A stretch of DNA of 64,000 bases from Cycas panzhihuaensis. Its lineage: Eukaryota > Cycadophyta. The DNA is taken from NCBI GenBank assembly GCA_023213395.1, contig CM041465.1, forward strand, positions 252,037,741 to 252,101,740. The letters are read 5' to 3'. Each line of letters begins with the position of its first letter. Positions within the stretch are counted from its first letter, which is position 1. The position numbers and the translations under genes are program-made. Shown here piece by piece: positions 1-9,109 of the stretch. Under the pieces are notes generated by a model. It saw only the letters and a list, made by a program, of their open reading frames with translations, did not search any database and was not told the origin of the DNA.

Positions 1-357
1 CAGTGTTTGTAGCCATTGAATCCTCAGAATTGCATCCACTCTGCCTATGGGCATAGCAAACATACAAGTTGTGACCTTGTAATCGTTGATCTGGAGAGTT
101 ATGTCTTTGCAGTATCCTCCACACGGCGTTGTTCTCCCATTTGCTATTGACACCTAGAATGTGTTGAGGGGTTTCACTTGTAATCCCAGTTTTTCTGTTG
201 ATGCCTTGTTTGTAAAATTGCATGTGCTCCCACTGTCAACCAAGATTGATACTAGTGTTCCCTTGATTTGTCCTTGGAATCTTAGGGTTTGCAAGGATAC
301 TTGTTGCCCGATAATGGCCTGTAATGAGATTTGGACATTCCCTGCATCCACTTCCAA
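1..357 (-). pseudogene. Ty3-A retropepsin-like protease, partial
   Basis: The aspartic protease would cut the Gag-Pol polyprotein. The segment shows the active-site motif SILVDSGST followed by NFTNKAS, the usual D-S/T-G signature of Ty3 protease with the NF(I)N helix start. Further left the minus-strand reading gives a CGG-containing strand and a VDAILRIQWLQTL segment, equivalent to the VDVVLGIQWLQTLG flap and core region of Ty3-E. The change from LG to LR suggests decay. The frame is interrupted at about 154. The remainder is outside the window. Confidence 0.75.
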
Positions 358-615
358 AAGTTCAACTTCCTCCCTTTCGATGCTCTATTCTTGTTCTACT
401 TCTTCCTCTACTTCTTTTGGCATTTTTGCATCCTCATTATTGATCATAAAAAACCTTCTTTGTTGGGCATTGGTGTTCCTTATTCCATTTCCCTCCACAC
501 TTGAAGCATATCCCTTTTATTATGTGCTCCTCTTTTGTTGTTCCTAAGCTTTCTCCTCTATTTCTTATAGCTAATGGAAGATCTGCTTTGTTCTTGATTT
601 TGCCCAATTAGGATT

Positions 616-1221
616 CTAGATCTGATATGATGGTGGATTATATCTCCTTGTATATGTTGGTCTGTTGTCTCTGAGTTCTACCTCCACATTTCTTGCTATC
701 CAAATTGCTACTTGGAGTTGTGGTGGGTCTGTTGCTTTAACTTTAAATTTGATCTGATTTTTCAATCCATTGATATAAATCTCCAATAAACATTCCTGCA
801 GTATTTTTTCTGAGACCATACATTGTAGAGTTTGAAATTGTTTCGTGTATTCTTGGACTGTTCCCTATTGATGTAATCGTGTTAACTGAGCAAAGTAATC
901 TGTGTTCCAAGATTTGTCATATTGCCCTATTCATCCTACTCTTAAATTCTGTCAGGTCTATTATATTAGTAATTTTATCTTTTTCCACCAATAGTACCAC
1001 CTTAACGCCCTTCCATTTAAGTGTAAGGATGCTATTTCTATCTTTTCCTTAGTTGTTGAGTTATAGACCTTAAAATAGTTCTCCATTTGTAAGATCCAAT
1101 TTGTGATATTCTTAGATGCTTTTGGATCAATTTTTTCAAGATAATCTTGCCCCTTTTCATCCATTATCCATGTTGGGAATTCTCCTTTCATAAACTTGTC
1201 CATCGAATCTCTTGGTCTCAT
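616..1221 (-). pseudogene. Ty3-A gag remnant
   Basis: Gag would form the virus-like particle that packages element RNA. The start chosen is the ATG at 1221 (MRPRDSMDKFMKGEFP). The capsid-like segment around 1000-1100 holds the hydrophobic-aromatic pattern NWILQMENYFKVY and the LNGRALRWYYWWKK motif typical of plant Ty3 gag. The frame is lost near 961, and coding similarity resumes at 819-616 (EILQECLLEIYINGLKNQIKF). The frame breaks identify it as a decayed copy. The same motifs recur in Ty3-E, where gag is also frameshifted. I see no intact CCHC knuckle in the 400-560 stretch, although the spacer that should carry it is present. Confidence 0.8.
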
Positions 1222-1554
1222 TTCCTTGGTTTACTTGATTGTTCCAGGCATCCATCTAATCTATTCCAGATGCATTGTTGTTATCCATTTCTCCACCCAA
1301 TACGTTCTATGTTGCTTGATCCACTTTTGCTAGTTAGTAACTCTTGGATTAGGATTGTTAAGGCCTTTATAATCTAGTTTAATTCTAATACGCCTTCAAT
1401 TTTTTCCTCTGAAGTTCTAGATTGGGTTGCCATCTTCCCGGGAATGAGGTTTTTCCCTGACCTCAATTCCTTTTACGTTTCCCTTGGGGGGGCGGGGGCG
1501 CAAAATTCCTAACCTTTTTGAGCTTTTACCTCTACCCTTTCCCCTCGAAACGAA

Positions 1555-1566
1555 ACTCTAATACCA
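1555..1566 (-). promoter_or_regulatory. Primer-binding site of Ty3-A
   Basis: The minus strand reads TGGTATTAGAGT two bases inside the LTR end. This is the standard plant retrotransposon PBS, complementary to the 3' end of initiator tRNA-Met (TGGTATCAGAGC), with two transitions. It fixes the element's orientation and the LTR inner edge. Confidence 0.8.
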
Positions 1567-1909
1567 CTTGAAGTGATCTAGTTCTACTTTTATAACAATT
1601 TTCCTCAAAATACAGGTAATAATCCACAGAAAGACAATAACTAGATGCTATTCAACAGGAAAATGAACAAGGAACAGGAATTACAAAATCCACAAAAGTA
1701 AATAATAATCTTTATTATCGAATAATATCAAAAATAGAACGAAATTACATCAAAATGCCAGTCTTTCCTGAAAAAATGAGCTTTCCTCTTCGAGGCAAGG
1801 AACCCTCCGAACTTAAGCCCCTAAATGGGCAAGCTAATTGCAGCCCTAGAACCAAAAATATGCAACTAAAAGAACCTCCAAAGATAGTTTGGGATGTAGC
1901 CCAAACTTC

Positions 1910-1919
1910 CTATTTATAG
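1910..1919 (-). promoter_or_regulatory. TATA box in the Ty3-A LTR
   Basis: The minus strand reads CTATAAATAG, matching the plant TATA consensus, immediately downstream of the 46-bp repeat array and at the same LTR position as TATAAATA in the Ty3-E 3' LTR (40670-40677). It probably marks the U3/R promoter of the element. Confidence 0.6.
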
Positions 1920-1938
1920 TGATCAAAATACTTCAATT

Positions 1939-2095
1939 AGAAGTCAACCAGACTGGGTGATATTCTCCTTAATATTGCTCAAATAGAAGTCGGCCAAACT
2001 GACTAATATTCTCCTTAATACTACTCAAATAGAAGTTGGCCAAACTGGGAATATTCTCCTTAATACTACTCAAATAGAAATCGGCTAAACTAGGG
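1939..2095 (-). repeat. Tandem 46-bp repeat in U3 of the Ty3-A LTR
   Basis: Three nearly full units lie head to tail: 1939-1984 (46 bp), 1985-2030 (46 bp) and 2031-2075 (45 bp), plus a partial unit at 2076-2095. Each begins agaag or agaaa, then t(c/t)ggccaaactg, and ends with the block attctccttaatactactcaaat. In the transcribed direction the array sits directly upstream of the TATA box. The Ty3-E LTR has only one full and one partial equivalent unit. Confidence 0.9.
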
Positions 2096-2115
2096 GAAAT
2101 CCTAGGAACACAACA

Positions 2116-2773
2116 TTCACTGCCACGTTCCCGATTCATTATGGCAAATGAATCCTTCCTAGAGAGTAGCTATGGAGGAGGAAAGAGATTCTTTACATGG
2201 AAATTTTCCTTCTATTCGAATTGACCCTAAGAAGACGATTGCACTTGTTGATCAAAAGCCAATAAACAAGTCAAATATAGCAGCTACACTTGGTGGAGAG
2301 TCATATCAAAATAATATTCGGTCTACATTTCTTAACCTAGACTTGAGGAGATTATACCAAGCGCAAACCTCTGAGGTCACTAAGAAATGACAAGATAAAC
2401 AATGGTGTTAATTAAATTGCGCTAAAGGTACATACCCTGTGTTCGATTTGGACTCGTCTTCGGTTGATGGAATATTACGACCTATGGAAGAAGCTCTTAG
2501 TTTGGAGGAAGAGTACCTAAAAGATCAAGTATCAACATCAGAAGTAAGATACCAGTCGATTATTCAAGAGGTGTTTGATGAAAGCAAGCTTCAAGTGGAA
2601 TCTTCTTCAACCACTAACCGAGTCACAAACCTATTCACGGAGTTGTTGGATGAACATCACAAGTCAACACTCAACAAGATCATCCTTGAGGGGGGGATTA
2701 GTCTACAAGGACAAATCTCCCGACTAACGGAGCAGTTAATTTTGCTTCATCCCCTATTTGCATTAAGGGGGGA
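2116..2773 (+). pseudogene. Unrecognised ORFs just upstream of a PPT and LTR
   Basis: Two plus-strand open stretches occur: 2172-2390 (72 residues, starting MEEERDSLHGNF) and 2439-2789 (116 residues, starting MFDLDSSSVDGI and running past the LTR edge). The second is acidic and helix-prone, with LSLEEEYLKDQ and LFTELLDEHHKS, and could form a coiled coil. They end at a purine tract (2765-2773) followed by an LTR, so they occupy the 3' end of a retrotransposon internal region. I do not recognise a family. They may be an additional 3' ORF or the degraded end of pol. Confidence 0.4.
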
Positions 2774-3180
2774 TGTCAGTGATAGTTAACTTGGGTTAAC
2801 TATAACTTAACACTTCATTAGGGATTAATTATTGTGTGAATGTGCGACGAAAGGTTATGACGAGGATGCATAACCATACAGGGTACCATTTCAGTGTATA
2901 TTTATTCATACCCCTTTGGTATTCCAAACCATCAACTCAAATCAATGTGATCTCATCATCTTCTCGTCTTCCGTCTCACCTTTGAAACACTGTGTATTGT
3001 TTTATGTTTAATATATTAAACATTATATTGGTGGGTTTTCTCTCAAGAGAGTTTCCCACGATAAATCTGGTGTTCGAGTCCCCCTTGTGCATGTTCCTGG
3101 AGTGTAGCAGTTCTTGTCTCTAGTTGGTTTGACACCCAACCTGCATCATGCATATACACAAGCTCTCACATATTTCAACA
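2774..3180 (+). repeat. LTR of a Copia-type element, with PPT on its left and PBS on its right
   Basis: The left edge is TGTCAGTG, preceded by the polypurine tract aaggggggga-type run at 2765-2773. The right edge is TTCAACA, followed at 3181 by TGGTATTAGAGC. The TG...CA ends and the length (407 bp) fit an LTR. A normal 5' LTR has only the PBS inside it and a normal 3' LTR only the PPT, so having both on one LTR is unusual. Confidence 0.75.
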
Positions 3181-3192
3181 TGGTATTAGAGC
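3181..3192 (+). promoter_or_regulatory. Primer-binding site
   Basis: TGGTATTAGAGC directly abuts the LTR end; it differs by one base from the tRNA-iMet PBS. It starts a plus-strand internal region whose leader resembles that of Copia-C3: both share a segment around ggtgaaaccctaagct and another around cagagacggt. Confidence 0.85.
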
Positions 3193-4890
3193 AAGTTTCT
3201 TGCCAAGCATAGTGTTGTGCAGGTTCACCATTTTTTGATGCATGGAGGTGGCTCCATAGAGACTATTGCCTGTTTGTGGTTCCGCTTGAAGAGGGTGAAA
3301 CCCTAAGCTCATCAGTGTTCCAAAGTGTGCCAAGCATTTATGTAAGACAGAATTATTGCTAGGTAATATTGTTCCTTTACCGTGTTATGTGAAGAAAGAT
3401 ATGGGCCAAGGTTTATCCTATGAAGAAATTAGTTGATATAAATTTATAAAATCTAAAATTGGTGATGAGATGAAATTATTTTTATGAATCTGAATTACTA
3501 GTTGAAATATTAACTCTATACCTACAAGGGTTTGTATTGGAAATCATTGAGAATTAGATTGGTGAATTTAGAATCAATTAACTGTTGTGAGTAAAACCCT
3601 AGCCACCGCTCAATAGTATTAGCCCTAAAGGAGGGAAATATGTCCATAATACTGATTGTAGGGGGCCAACAGTGAGAGAAAGAGGATAATTGCCCAATCT
3701 CATTGTATTTACAGATAATGCTTCACTTATATGGGGGACCAACATAAGTGAAGCAAAGATTATCGTACTAAACCGCTCGTGAAGGTGGTCCTCTAATGGT
3801 CAGGACTAGACACAAGGTTGCACGGATCTATCATGGCGCGTAAAGTCATGTAGTTTCATAAAGTGCAGTAAAACTTGGAATATGCTTATAGTCCGTAATA
3901 ACCAATCGACTTCTTGGCTACAAGACCTTGAGTCCAGTTCTGCATCCGTTGTAGTTTATGGGAGGATTTTGTGTTGATTTTGATTTGACAGAGGAGAGAA
4001 TACCTCATCGTAGATCTGGAGTTGAATTCCCTTCAGTGTCTAAGGCATGATCTACATTGTCATGGCGGCGACGAAGGGTAGCTTCCATGGCGTAGGGTTA
4101 TTCTTAGCTCTTCCATAAATTGTGTAGTGGCAAAGCTGAGGGCAACTCGGTGTGTAGGATTTATCTAATCCGGTTTGTGCCCATCTCCACATATAGAGCA
4201 GCTTCGTGCATTTGATGGCAATGAGTGGAGGCATTGTCTCTTTTGGTTTTATCTCACTGGATCTGTGTGGAAATCCTCCATATGCAGGGTAGCAGCTAAC
4301 TACATAGCTTGATTAAATTCATTGATTGACAACGACGATGAGCGACAAATCCATAGGAGAGCCTAAACAAGGTAGTTCCCCATCACGCAGAGGTCCTGAT
4401 CGCACAAAAAATCGATTGCAATCATAGGCTTATTATTTTTTTTTAATAATGACATAAATCCAACAATATTTGAAGATATTTTGAGATCCGTGGATGTGAA
4501 ATTTCTTAGGGCAGATTTAATTATTTTTGCAAAATCAAATCTGAATTAAAGTGAATTGGAATCCACTTTGAAGTCTGCCAACCCCCTTGCCATTAAACCA
4601 CTGGTCATATGAAGCCTCAATGTGACTTGTCACTAATCTCCTAAAAGGGCTAATCTCCTAACATTAACAATTTGTTTTTCATAAGGGGTTCCAACACACA
4701 TTTTGTTTCATATCTTTGCATCCAAGCATCCATTTTCCAAACCGTTTGAGTCGTTGGAACCGTATTTCAGAGACGGTTGTTTTGGTATATGATTTGAAAG
4801 TATTTGTTGTTGATTTACTAAAGTTATTTCAGTTTGAAGTGGGTACATAGATCTTGGGTAATAACTTTCTGATCAACTCATTCATACACC
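3193..4890 (+). other. Copia leader (5' untranslated internal region)
   Basis: About 1.7 kb without a credible plus-strand reading frame lies between the PBS and gag. Two stretches match the leader of C3 (26890-28451): the block around 3235-3310 with ggtggctccatagag and ggtgaaaccctaagct, and the block around 4720-4800 with cagagacggt and ttttggtatatgatttga. The order and spacing agree, so the two elements are relatives. A short direct repeat (aacataagtgaagcaaagattatcg-type text near 3715-3765) sits inside. Confidence 0.6.
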
Positions 4891-5430
4891 ATGGAGTTGA
4901 GTGACATCATTGTTTTTGTGCTTGAACTAAATGAATATTGGTTAACAGATTATCCTTTCTCTTTACCCAAGTATATGGAAACAAATTTTCGTTTATTGGC
5001 AATTAAAATAGAATGCATATTTAGGGCTAAAGGCTTATGGAAAATTATTCTTGATAGTACTGCATTGATTAATGAAGAAGGGGAGGAAGTTTTCAAAAAA
5101 AAGAACAGAGTAGCAATTGATGTTATGCTTGCAGCATTTGACAAAGAAAACCTCCCTACATCTTATCAATTCCTTATTCAGGCAATTCAAAATATTGATA
5201 ATGCTAAAGAGACCTAGGACTTGCTAAAGGAAGATCATAAAAAAACCCTAGAAGAGGTGCAGGAGATTGTCAAAAGGATAAATAAATTTTGTGATCAAGG
5301 TAAAAAGGATGAAGCAAGAGAAAAGGTCACTCTTAGAGAACAAGCTATATATAGCAGCCTGACAAAGAATTAGAAAAAGAAAAATAAAGAGGAAGGAAAA
5401 AAGGGGAAATGCAAGTAATTAGATTGACTC
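4891..5430 (+). pseudogene. Copia gag remnant
   Basis: The ATG at 4891 opens 108 residues (MELSDIIVFVLELNEYW). The segment YMETNFRLLAIKIECIFRAK followed by GLW matches the plant Copia gag N-terminus, in which an aromatic-rich stretch precedes a GLW motif. A stop at 5215-5217 ends the frame, but lysine-rich gag-like reading continues in the same direction (EEVQEIVKRINKF) to about 5370. No CCHC knuckle or protease follows. The frame break and absence of pol make this a dead copy. Confidence 0.65.
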
Positions 5431-5751
5431 CGGTAAGAGTAATTCTCACATATACTCATCTGATGATCATAAGGAAGATGAAAAGGTTTGTGAACCTATC
5501 TCTAAAAATGGGCCTAATAATTGCCATTCAGAATCTGAGAAGGAAGAAACTAAAGAACTAAAAACTAAGAAAATTATCTCACGCATATTTTCTTCTAACA
5601 TCTTAAGTTATAGCACTTGGCCAGTGAACAATATATTGTAGTTTGTTAGAAGGACAAATCCTGAAAGAAGCTGTAAGAATGTAAAACTTGAAGTTGATTT
5701 CAAACATTCTTCTTCACAAGTGGTACATTATGGAGGCACAACTGCCTTATA

Positions 5752-6510
5752 GTGGAAAGCTTGGGTAACATTACCATAATTTCTATTGATAAATTTGTTG
5801 CCGATTTCCAAATGATATCAGGTCACACAATTACATGCATGTGCATAAAACTCTGTATGGTCACATTCAACATAGCAGCATTTTTTGTCCTTGTCTTTGA
5901 AAAAATTCAGGTTGTATTGACATATACAGCAAAGGCACTAGAAGACTCCTTCGAAGAAAGGAAGGATACTTTGGTTATAATTGGAATGAAATTTGGTCAA
6001 AATCTTGTTTGTCCAAACAATTGTATATTTTTGGCAATGTACTTAGTTAGAAAGTTCAATCATGTTGTGATGATATATTATCTTCATGTAACCATAATTG
6101 AGAAGCTTGTGCATATGACCGTGAAAGAAATCCTCATTTTATTTGTCATAGCTTCCTTGGATGATGAGGAAAAAACAAAGCATCTTATTGAATCAAGACT
6201 AGCACCAGTGTAGAAATCATCACCCTTTCCTCTTTTTCAAGAGAACATTTATTGGTTTGGGAAGTTTATCATACTTAATGGCATGAAAACAATTAAGGAC
6301 AAGTTCTTTCTCTTCATGGAAACCGTGAAGCCCAAATCATATGTTGCCACTTTTGATCTTGGAAGGGGATTACACTTGCAGTTAGGATACTCAAATACAA
6401 TAGCAGTCACCAAGCAAGAAGCAGAAGATGACAGAGCAGGCATGATACACAAGATTTGATGCATTCCAAACGAAGATCGAGCTCTCAATATCATATTCAG
6501 GAAGATACCC
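5752..6510 (+). pseudogene. Unrecognised ORF occupying the pol position
   Basis: An open frame of 153 residues runs from 5752 to 6213 (MESLGNITIISIDKFV), and a second readable stretch continues after the stop (FGKFIILNGMKTIKDKFFLF, about 6250-6400). It has hydrophobic segments but none of the RT, integrase or RNase H motifs. It lies between a Copia gag and a PPT/LTR (6639-6649), so it replaces pol. It could be a captured host fragment or a heavily diverged element ORF; I cannot decide. Codons show no obvious bias. Confidence 0.3.
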
Positions 6511-6638
6511 AGACTCAGGCATTACAAATTCAAACAATACCTCATGTCAAGTCTTGTGTCAACCTTGATGTCAATCCTTAGTACTCAGTGTCATTATGTC
6601 TTTAGTATTCAATTTTTTGTGGTCCTGACATTAAACAT

Positions 6639-6648
6639 TAAGGGGAGG
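6639..6648 (+). promoter_or_regulatory. Polypurine tract before the LTR at 6649
   Basis: The run taaggggagg immediately precedes TGTTGGAAG. This is the position and composition of a plus-strand primer for reverse transcription. Confidence 0.65.
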
Positions 6649-7069
6649 TGTTGGAAGATAATGTTTAATGTATTGAGGTGAAAATAATGTCTTAGGGTCA
6701 TTAATGTGGTAGTCCTAAGTATTATGTAAAGGTCTATGGGTCCACATATTATAATGTTGTTAAGTGGTCATTAGGTTATTGGTCAATAAATAGGTGTTAT
6801 GTGATTGGTTGACTTAGTGATCATTTGTCCCACATGTAACACAAGTCCTACACTCTCTCATTTATGATCTATAAATAAGTGGTTAAAGTAGAGTGGTGTA
6901 CATTAAGTGAACATGGAATTCATTACAATGTTATTGTTATGTTGTCCTTATGATGTAAACATTTTCATATTGAGTTAATGCTATCATACAATGTTCATTA
7001 TATTTGTTTTATTGTTCTTGAATATTGAATGATCTCTTTGAATATTTTAACATCCTCCAAGGATGTGAC
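6649..7069 (+). repeat. LTR, plus orientation, right edge approximate
   Basis: It starts TGTTGGAAGATAATGTTTAATG right after a PPT and contains a TATA-like CTATAAATAA at about 6869-6878 near the middle. The right edge is not defined; I place it near the ggatgtgaca at 7069. It is related to the minus-oriented LTR at 7380-7586, whose minus strand starts TGTTGGAATATAATG and also contains attcaatattcaatga-like text. It differs from the LTR at 2774-3180, so the stretch between them is not a simple element with matching ends. Confidence 0.6.
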
Positions 7070-7379
7070 AATGAAGAGTTCGATAAACAAAATTAGCAAC
7101 GATATTTGAAGAGCAAATACTAGAAGAAGCCCCAAAGCGTAGGCAACAAAGTGGGAGGATTATGATGATTCCATGCAAATTGACGCAACAGAAGGACTAT
7201 TGGCAATCCATATTCTGCATTCTTTGCATGATAAAATTACATCTTTTTCACACGACTTGCCAAATTGAGATTGCCTGGTCGATCCCTACACATATAAACA
7301 CTCACACATCCCAGGTTTGAGAAGTGCCATCTCAAGAAGTATAAGGATAGCTACCTCCCAAGCCTACTCTGACACCAAA
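7070..7379 (-). other. Leader fragment of a minus-strand Copia, with PBS at 7366-7377
   Basis: On the minus strand the text just left of the LTR reads TGGTGTCAGAGT, a PBS variant, followed by leader-like sequence without a reading frame. There is no gag: the leader stops near 7070, where it meets the plus-oriented LTR. This is a truncated 5' end. Confidence 0.55.
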
Positions 7380-7586
7380 TGAAGGTTGCATACACTCGAT
7401 AAACAAAAACCAAATAATCAACATATCTCATTGAATATTGAATGTGTACATATATAACTCATGGCTCAAGGTTGTTAGAGATTGTTACATAACCATGTAA
7501 CTACCCACTAATTACTCTTTAATTAAAACTCATAATGGCCCTCACATTAAACATATGACTCTTAAATTAAACATTATATTCCAACA
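7380..7586 (-). repeat. LTR of a truncated minus-strand Copia
   Basis: The minus strand starts TGTTGGAATATAATG at 7586 and ends next to the PBS at 7380 (207 bp). The start is nearly the same as that of the plus-oriented LTR at 6649, giving an inverted pair of related LTRs only about 300 bp apart. Confidence 0.65.
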
Positions 7587-8580
7587 ACCTCTACGTAAAG
7601 ATCAACAATGTTGACCTCGTCACTATCATAGCTATCTACATGGATGACCTACTAATTATAGGAAATAATGATATAGGCATCAAGTTCTTGAAAGAAAATC
7701 CAATGAGAATATTTAAGATGAGAAATATGGGACTGCTTCACCACTATTTGGGAGTAGATGTAAAACAAGAAAAATGTTGAATTTTCTTAGCTCACGCTAA
7801 GTATGTAAGACAACTTTTGATCAAATTCAAAATGGTTGGTTGCAAACTTGTTGCAACTCCCATGGAAACCAGATGTAAACCAACTCCAAAAGATCAAATC
7901 CCTTTGGTTGATGAAACACTATACAAAAATTGGTTAGAAGTCTAATCTACCTCACCTCTACTCATCTTGACATCGTGTATGCAGTAGGCATAGTTTCTAG
8001 GTTCATGAACACTCCTCAAGAAACACACAGGAATGTTGCAAAGAGAATCCTAATGTATATGCAAGGAATCATAGACTTTGGTCTTAAATATACCCAAAAG
8101 CATTACTTCAAACTTGAAGGTTTAAGTGATTCTAACTGGGCAAGAAAAAATCATGACAAAAAGTCAACATTTGGATACCACTTCAATATTGGATTGAGGT
8201 AAATCTCATGGAGTAGCAAGACACAACCATCAGTTGCTTTGTCATCTACCAAAGTAGAATACAAAGCAACCGTGGAGGCCCCCTATGAAGGAATCCAGTT
8301 GAGAAGAATTATGGAGGACCTAGAGCAAACTCAACATCTTCCCATAGTAATCAACAGTGATAACCAAGGTGTAATCAAGCTTGCCAAAAATCCCAATTTT
8401 CATGCTCAAACCAAGTATATCGAGGTGCGCCATCACTTTATCAAGAAAACGATATAGGACAAAGATATAGACTTGGCCTACTATCCCAATGAAATTCAAT
8501 ATGAAGACATATTTACCAAACCTCTAGGGAAAGAAAAGTTTAAATTTTTCAGAGAAAAGATAGGGGTAAAAGTCAAATAG
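7587..8580 (+). pseudogene. Copia RT (C-terminal half) and RNase H
   Basis: This is the 3' half of a plus-strand Copia pol. The first recognisable motif is the RT catalytic box AIYMDDLLIIG (about 7625-7660), so the N-terminal RT is missing. Then come LHHYLGVDV, SLIYLTSTHLDIVYAVGI (7936-8000) and the RNase H segment MSSTKVEYKA (8239), NSDNQGVIKLAKNP and HAQTKYIEVRHHFI, with the catalytic DNQ intact. Frame changes near 7785, 7930 and 8205 break it. The end reads YPNEIQYEDIFTKPLGKEKF. It abuts the minus-strand LTR at 7586, consistent with a truncation or insertion junction. Confidence 0.8.
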
Positions 8581-8610
8581 AATAATCTTCTTTTTTTTTT
8601 TGGCAGTTTG

Positions 8611-8633
8611 GCAAGGGGGTGGCGTGAGGAAGG
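8611..8633 (+). promoter_or_regulatory. Polypurine tract of the Copia 3' end
   Basis: The G-rich run gcaagggggtggcgtgagga lies directly before the LTR start TGTTAAGATAATG. The purine run and its position after the pol stop define the 3' end. Confidence 0.6.
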
Positions 8634-8849
8634 TGTTAAGATAATGATCATTCTAATTTATTCTTTCCATGTTGTACCATAGTTGCATCTTTTAGTAAGT
8701 CTTGCATGACTTACAAGTGTCCCTCATTCAAGCTAGATGTATATGTATAAATGCATGATAGCTCATCATATCAAACCAATCAATTGAAGTGATTGCATTT
8801 CACTAAAGGTATTGAGTACTTAGTGTTTGTGTGCCTATGATTCCCTACA
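8634..8849 (+). repeat. 3' LTR of the plus-strand Copia
   Basis: It starts TGTTAAGATAATGATC and ends TTCCCTACA at 8849 (216 bp), where the reading of a different element (gag on the opposite strand) begins. No matching 5' LTR is found to the left, because that end was lost at 7586. Confidence 0.6.
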
Positions 8850-9076
8850 TTAATCAACTTTAATAATTGTCTATCCATGGGTAATCTAATTACTCTTGTA
8901 ACAGATTCTATAGAAATGTGCATTAATGTAGGCCTATAGGCTATCATTTCAAAACTTTTAGCCAACAAATCAGAGAAAATATTTAAGAGGGGTACACATT
9001 GTTGACCCATATTTTTGTAACCCTCTAAGAATGCTTGAGAATGGCTAGTTTGCAAATGGTTCAAAGCAAGGTCCAA
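8850..9076 (-). pseudogene. Ty3-type gag N-terminus, truncated
   Basis: The minus strand from the ATG at 9076 reads MDLALNHLQTSHSQAFLEGY and later AYRPTLMHISIESVTRVIRL followed by PMD. I read this as the gag start of a plant Ty3-type element. The frame is cut where the Copia LTR ends (8849). Its likely 5' LTR lies to the right (about 9110-10102). The family call rests on recall of similar gag openings and is tentative. Confidence 0.4.
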
Positions 9077-9109
9077 AAATATGAGGACAACTAAGGGGCA
9101 AAAACCCTT

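Larger units (their letters stand above)
1..2115 (-). mobile_element. Ty3-A: Ty3/Gypsy retrotransposon, 5' LTR plus gag-protease, cut by the window edge
   Basis: Read on the minus strand this is the first part of a Gypsy element: LTR at 1569-2115, primer-binding site at 1555-1566, a leader, gag, then protease running off the left edge. It belongs to the same family as Ty3-E at 37715-41017: the gag starts match (MRPRDSMD followed by the same PTWIMD motif), as do the protease segment and most of the LTR. Several stops and frameshifts break gag, so this copy is not expected to make a full polyprotein. RT, RNase H and integrase would lie to the left of base 1 if present. Membership of the Ty3 superfamily is inferred from the gag-protease similarity and from the chromodomain kept in Ty3-E. 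Confidence 0.85.
1569..2115 (-). repeat. 5' LTR of Ty3-A
   Basis: The 1569-1940 part is clearly the reverse complement of the Ty3-E LTR: it has the same end near the PBS, the cttcgaggcaaggaaccctcc block and the TATA region. On the minus strand it would start TGTTGTGTTCC at 2115, resembling TGTAACATTCC of Ty3-E. The rest of the outer U3 differs: Ty3-E has about 160 bp of U3 before its repeats that I do not find here. The LTR is about 547 bp against 585 bp in Ty3-E. The outer edge is therefore tentative. Confidence 0.7.
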
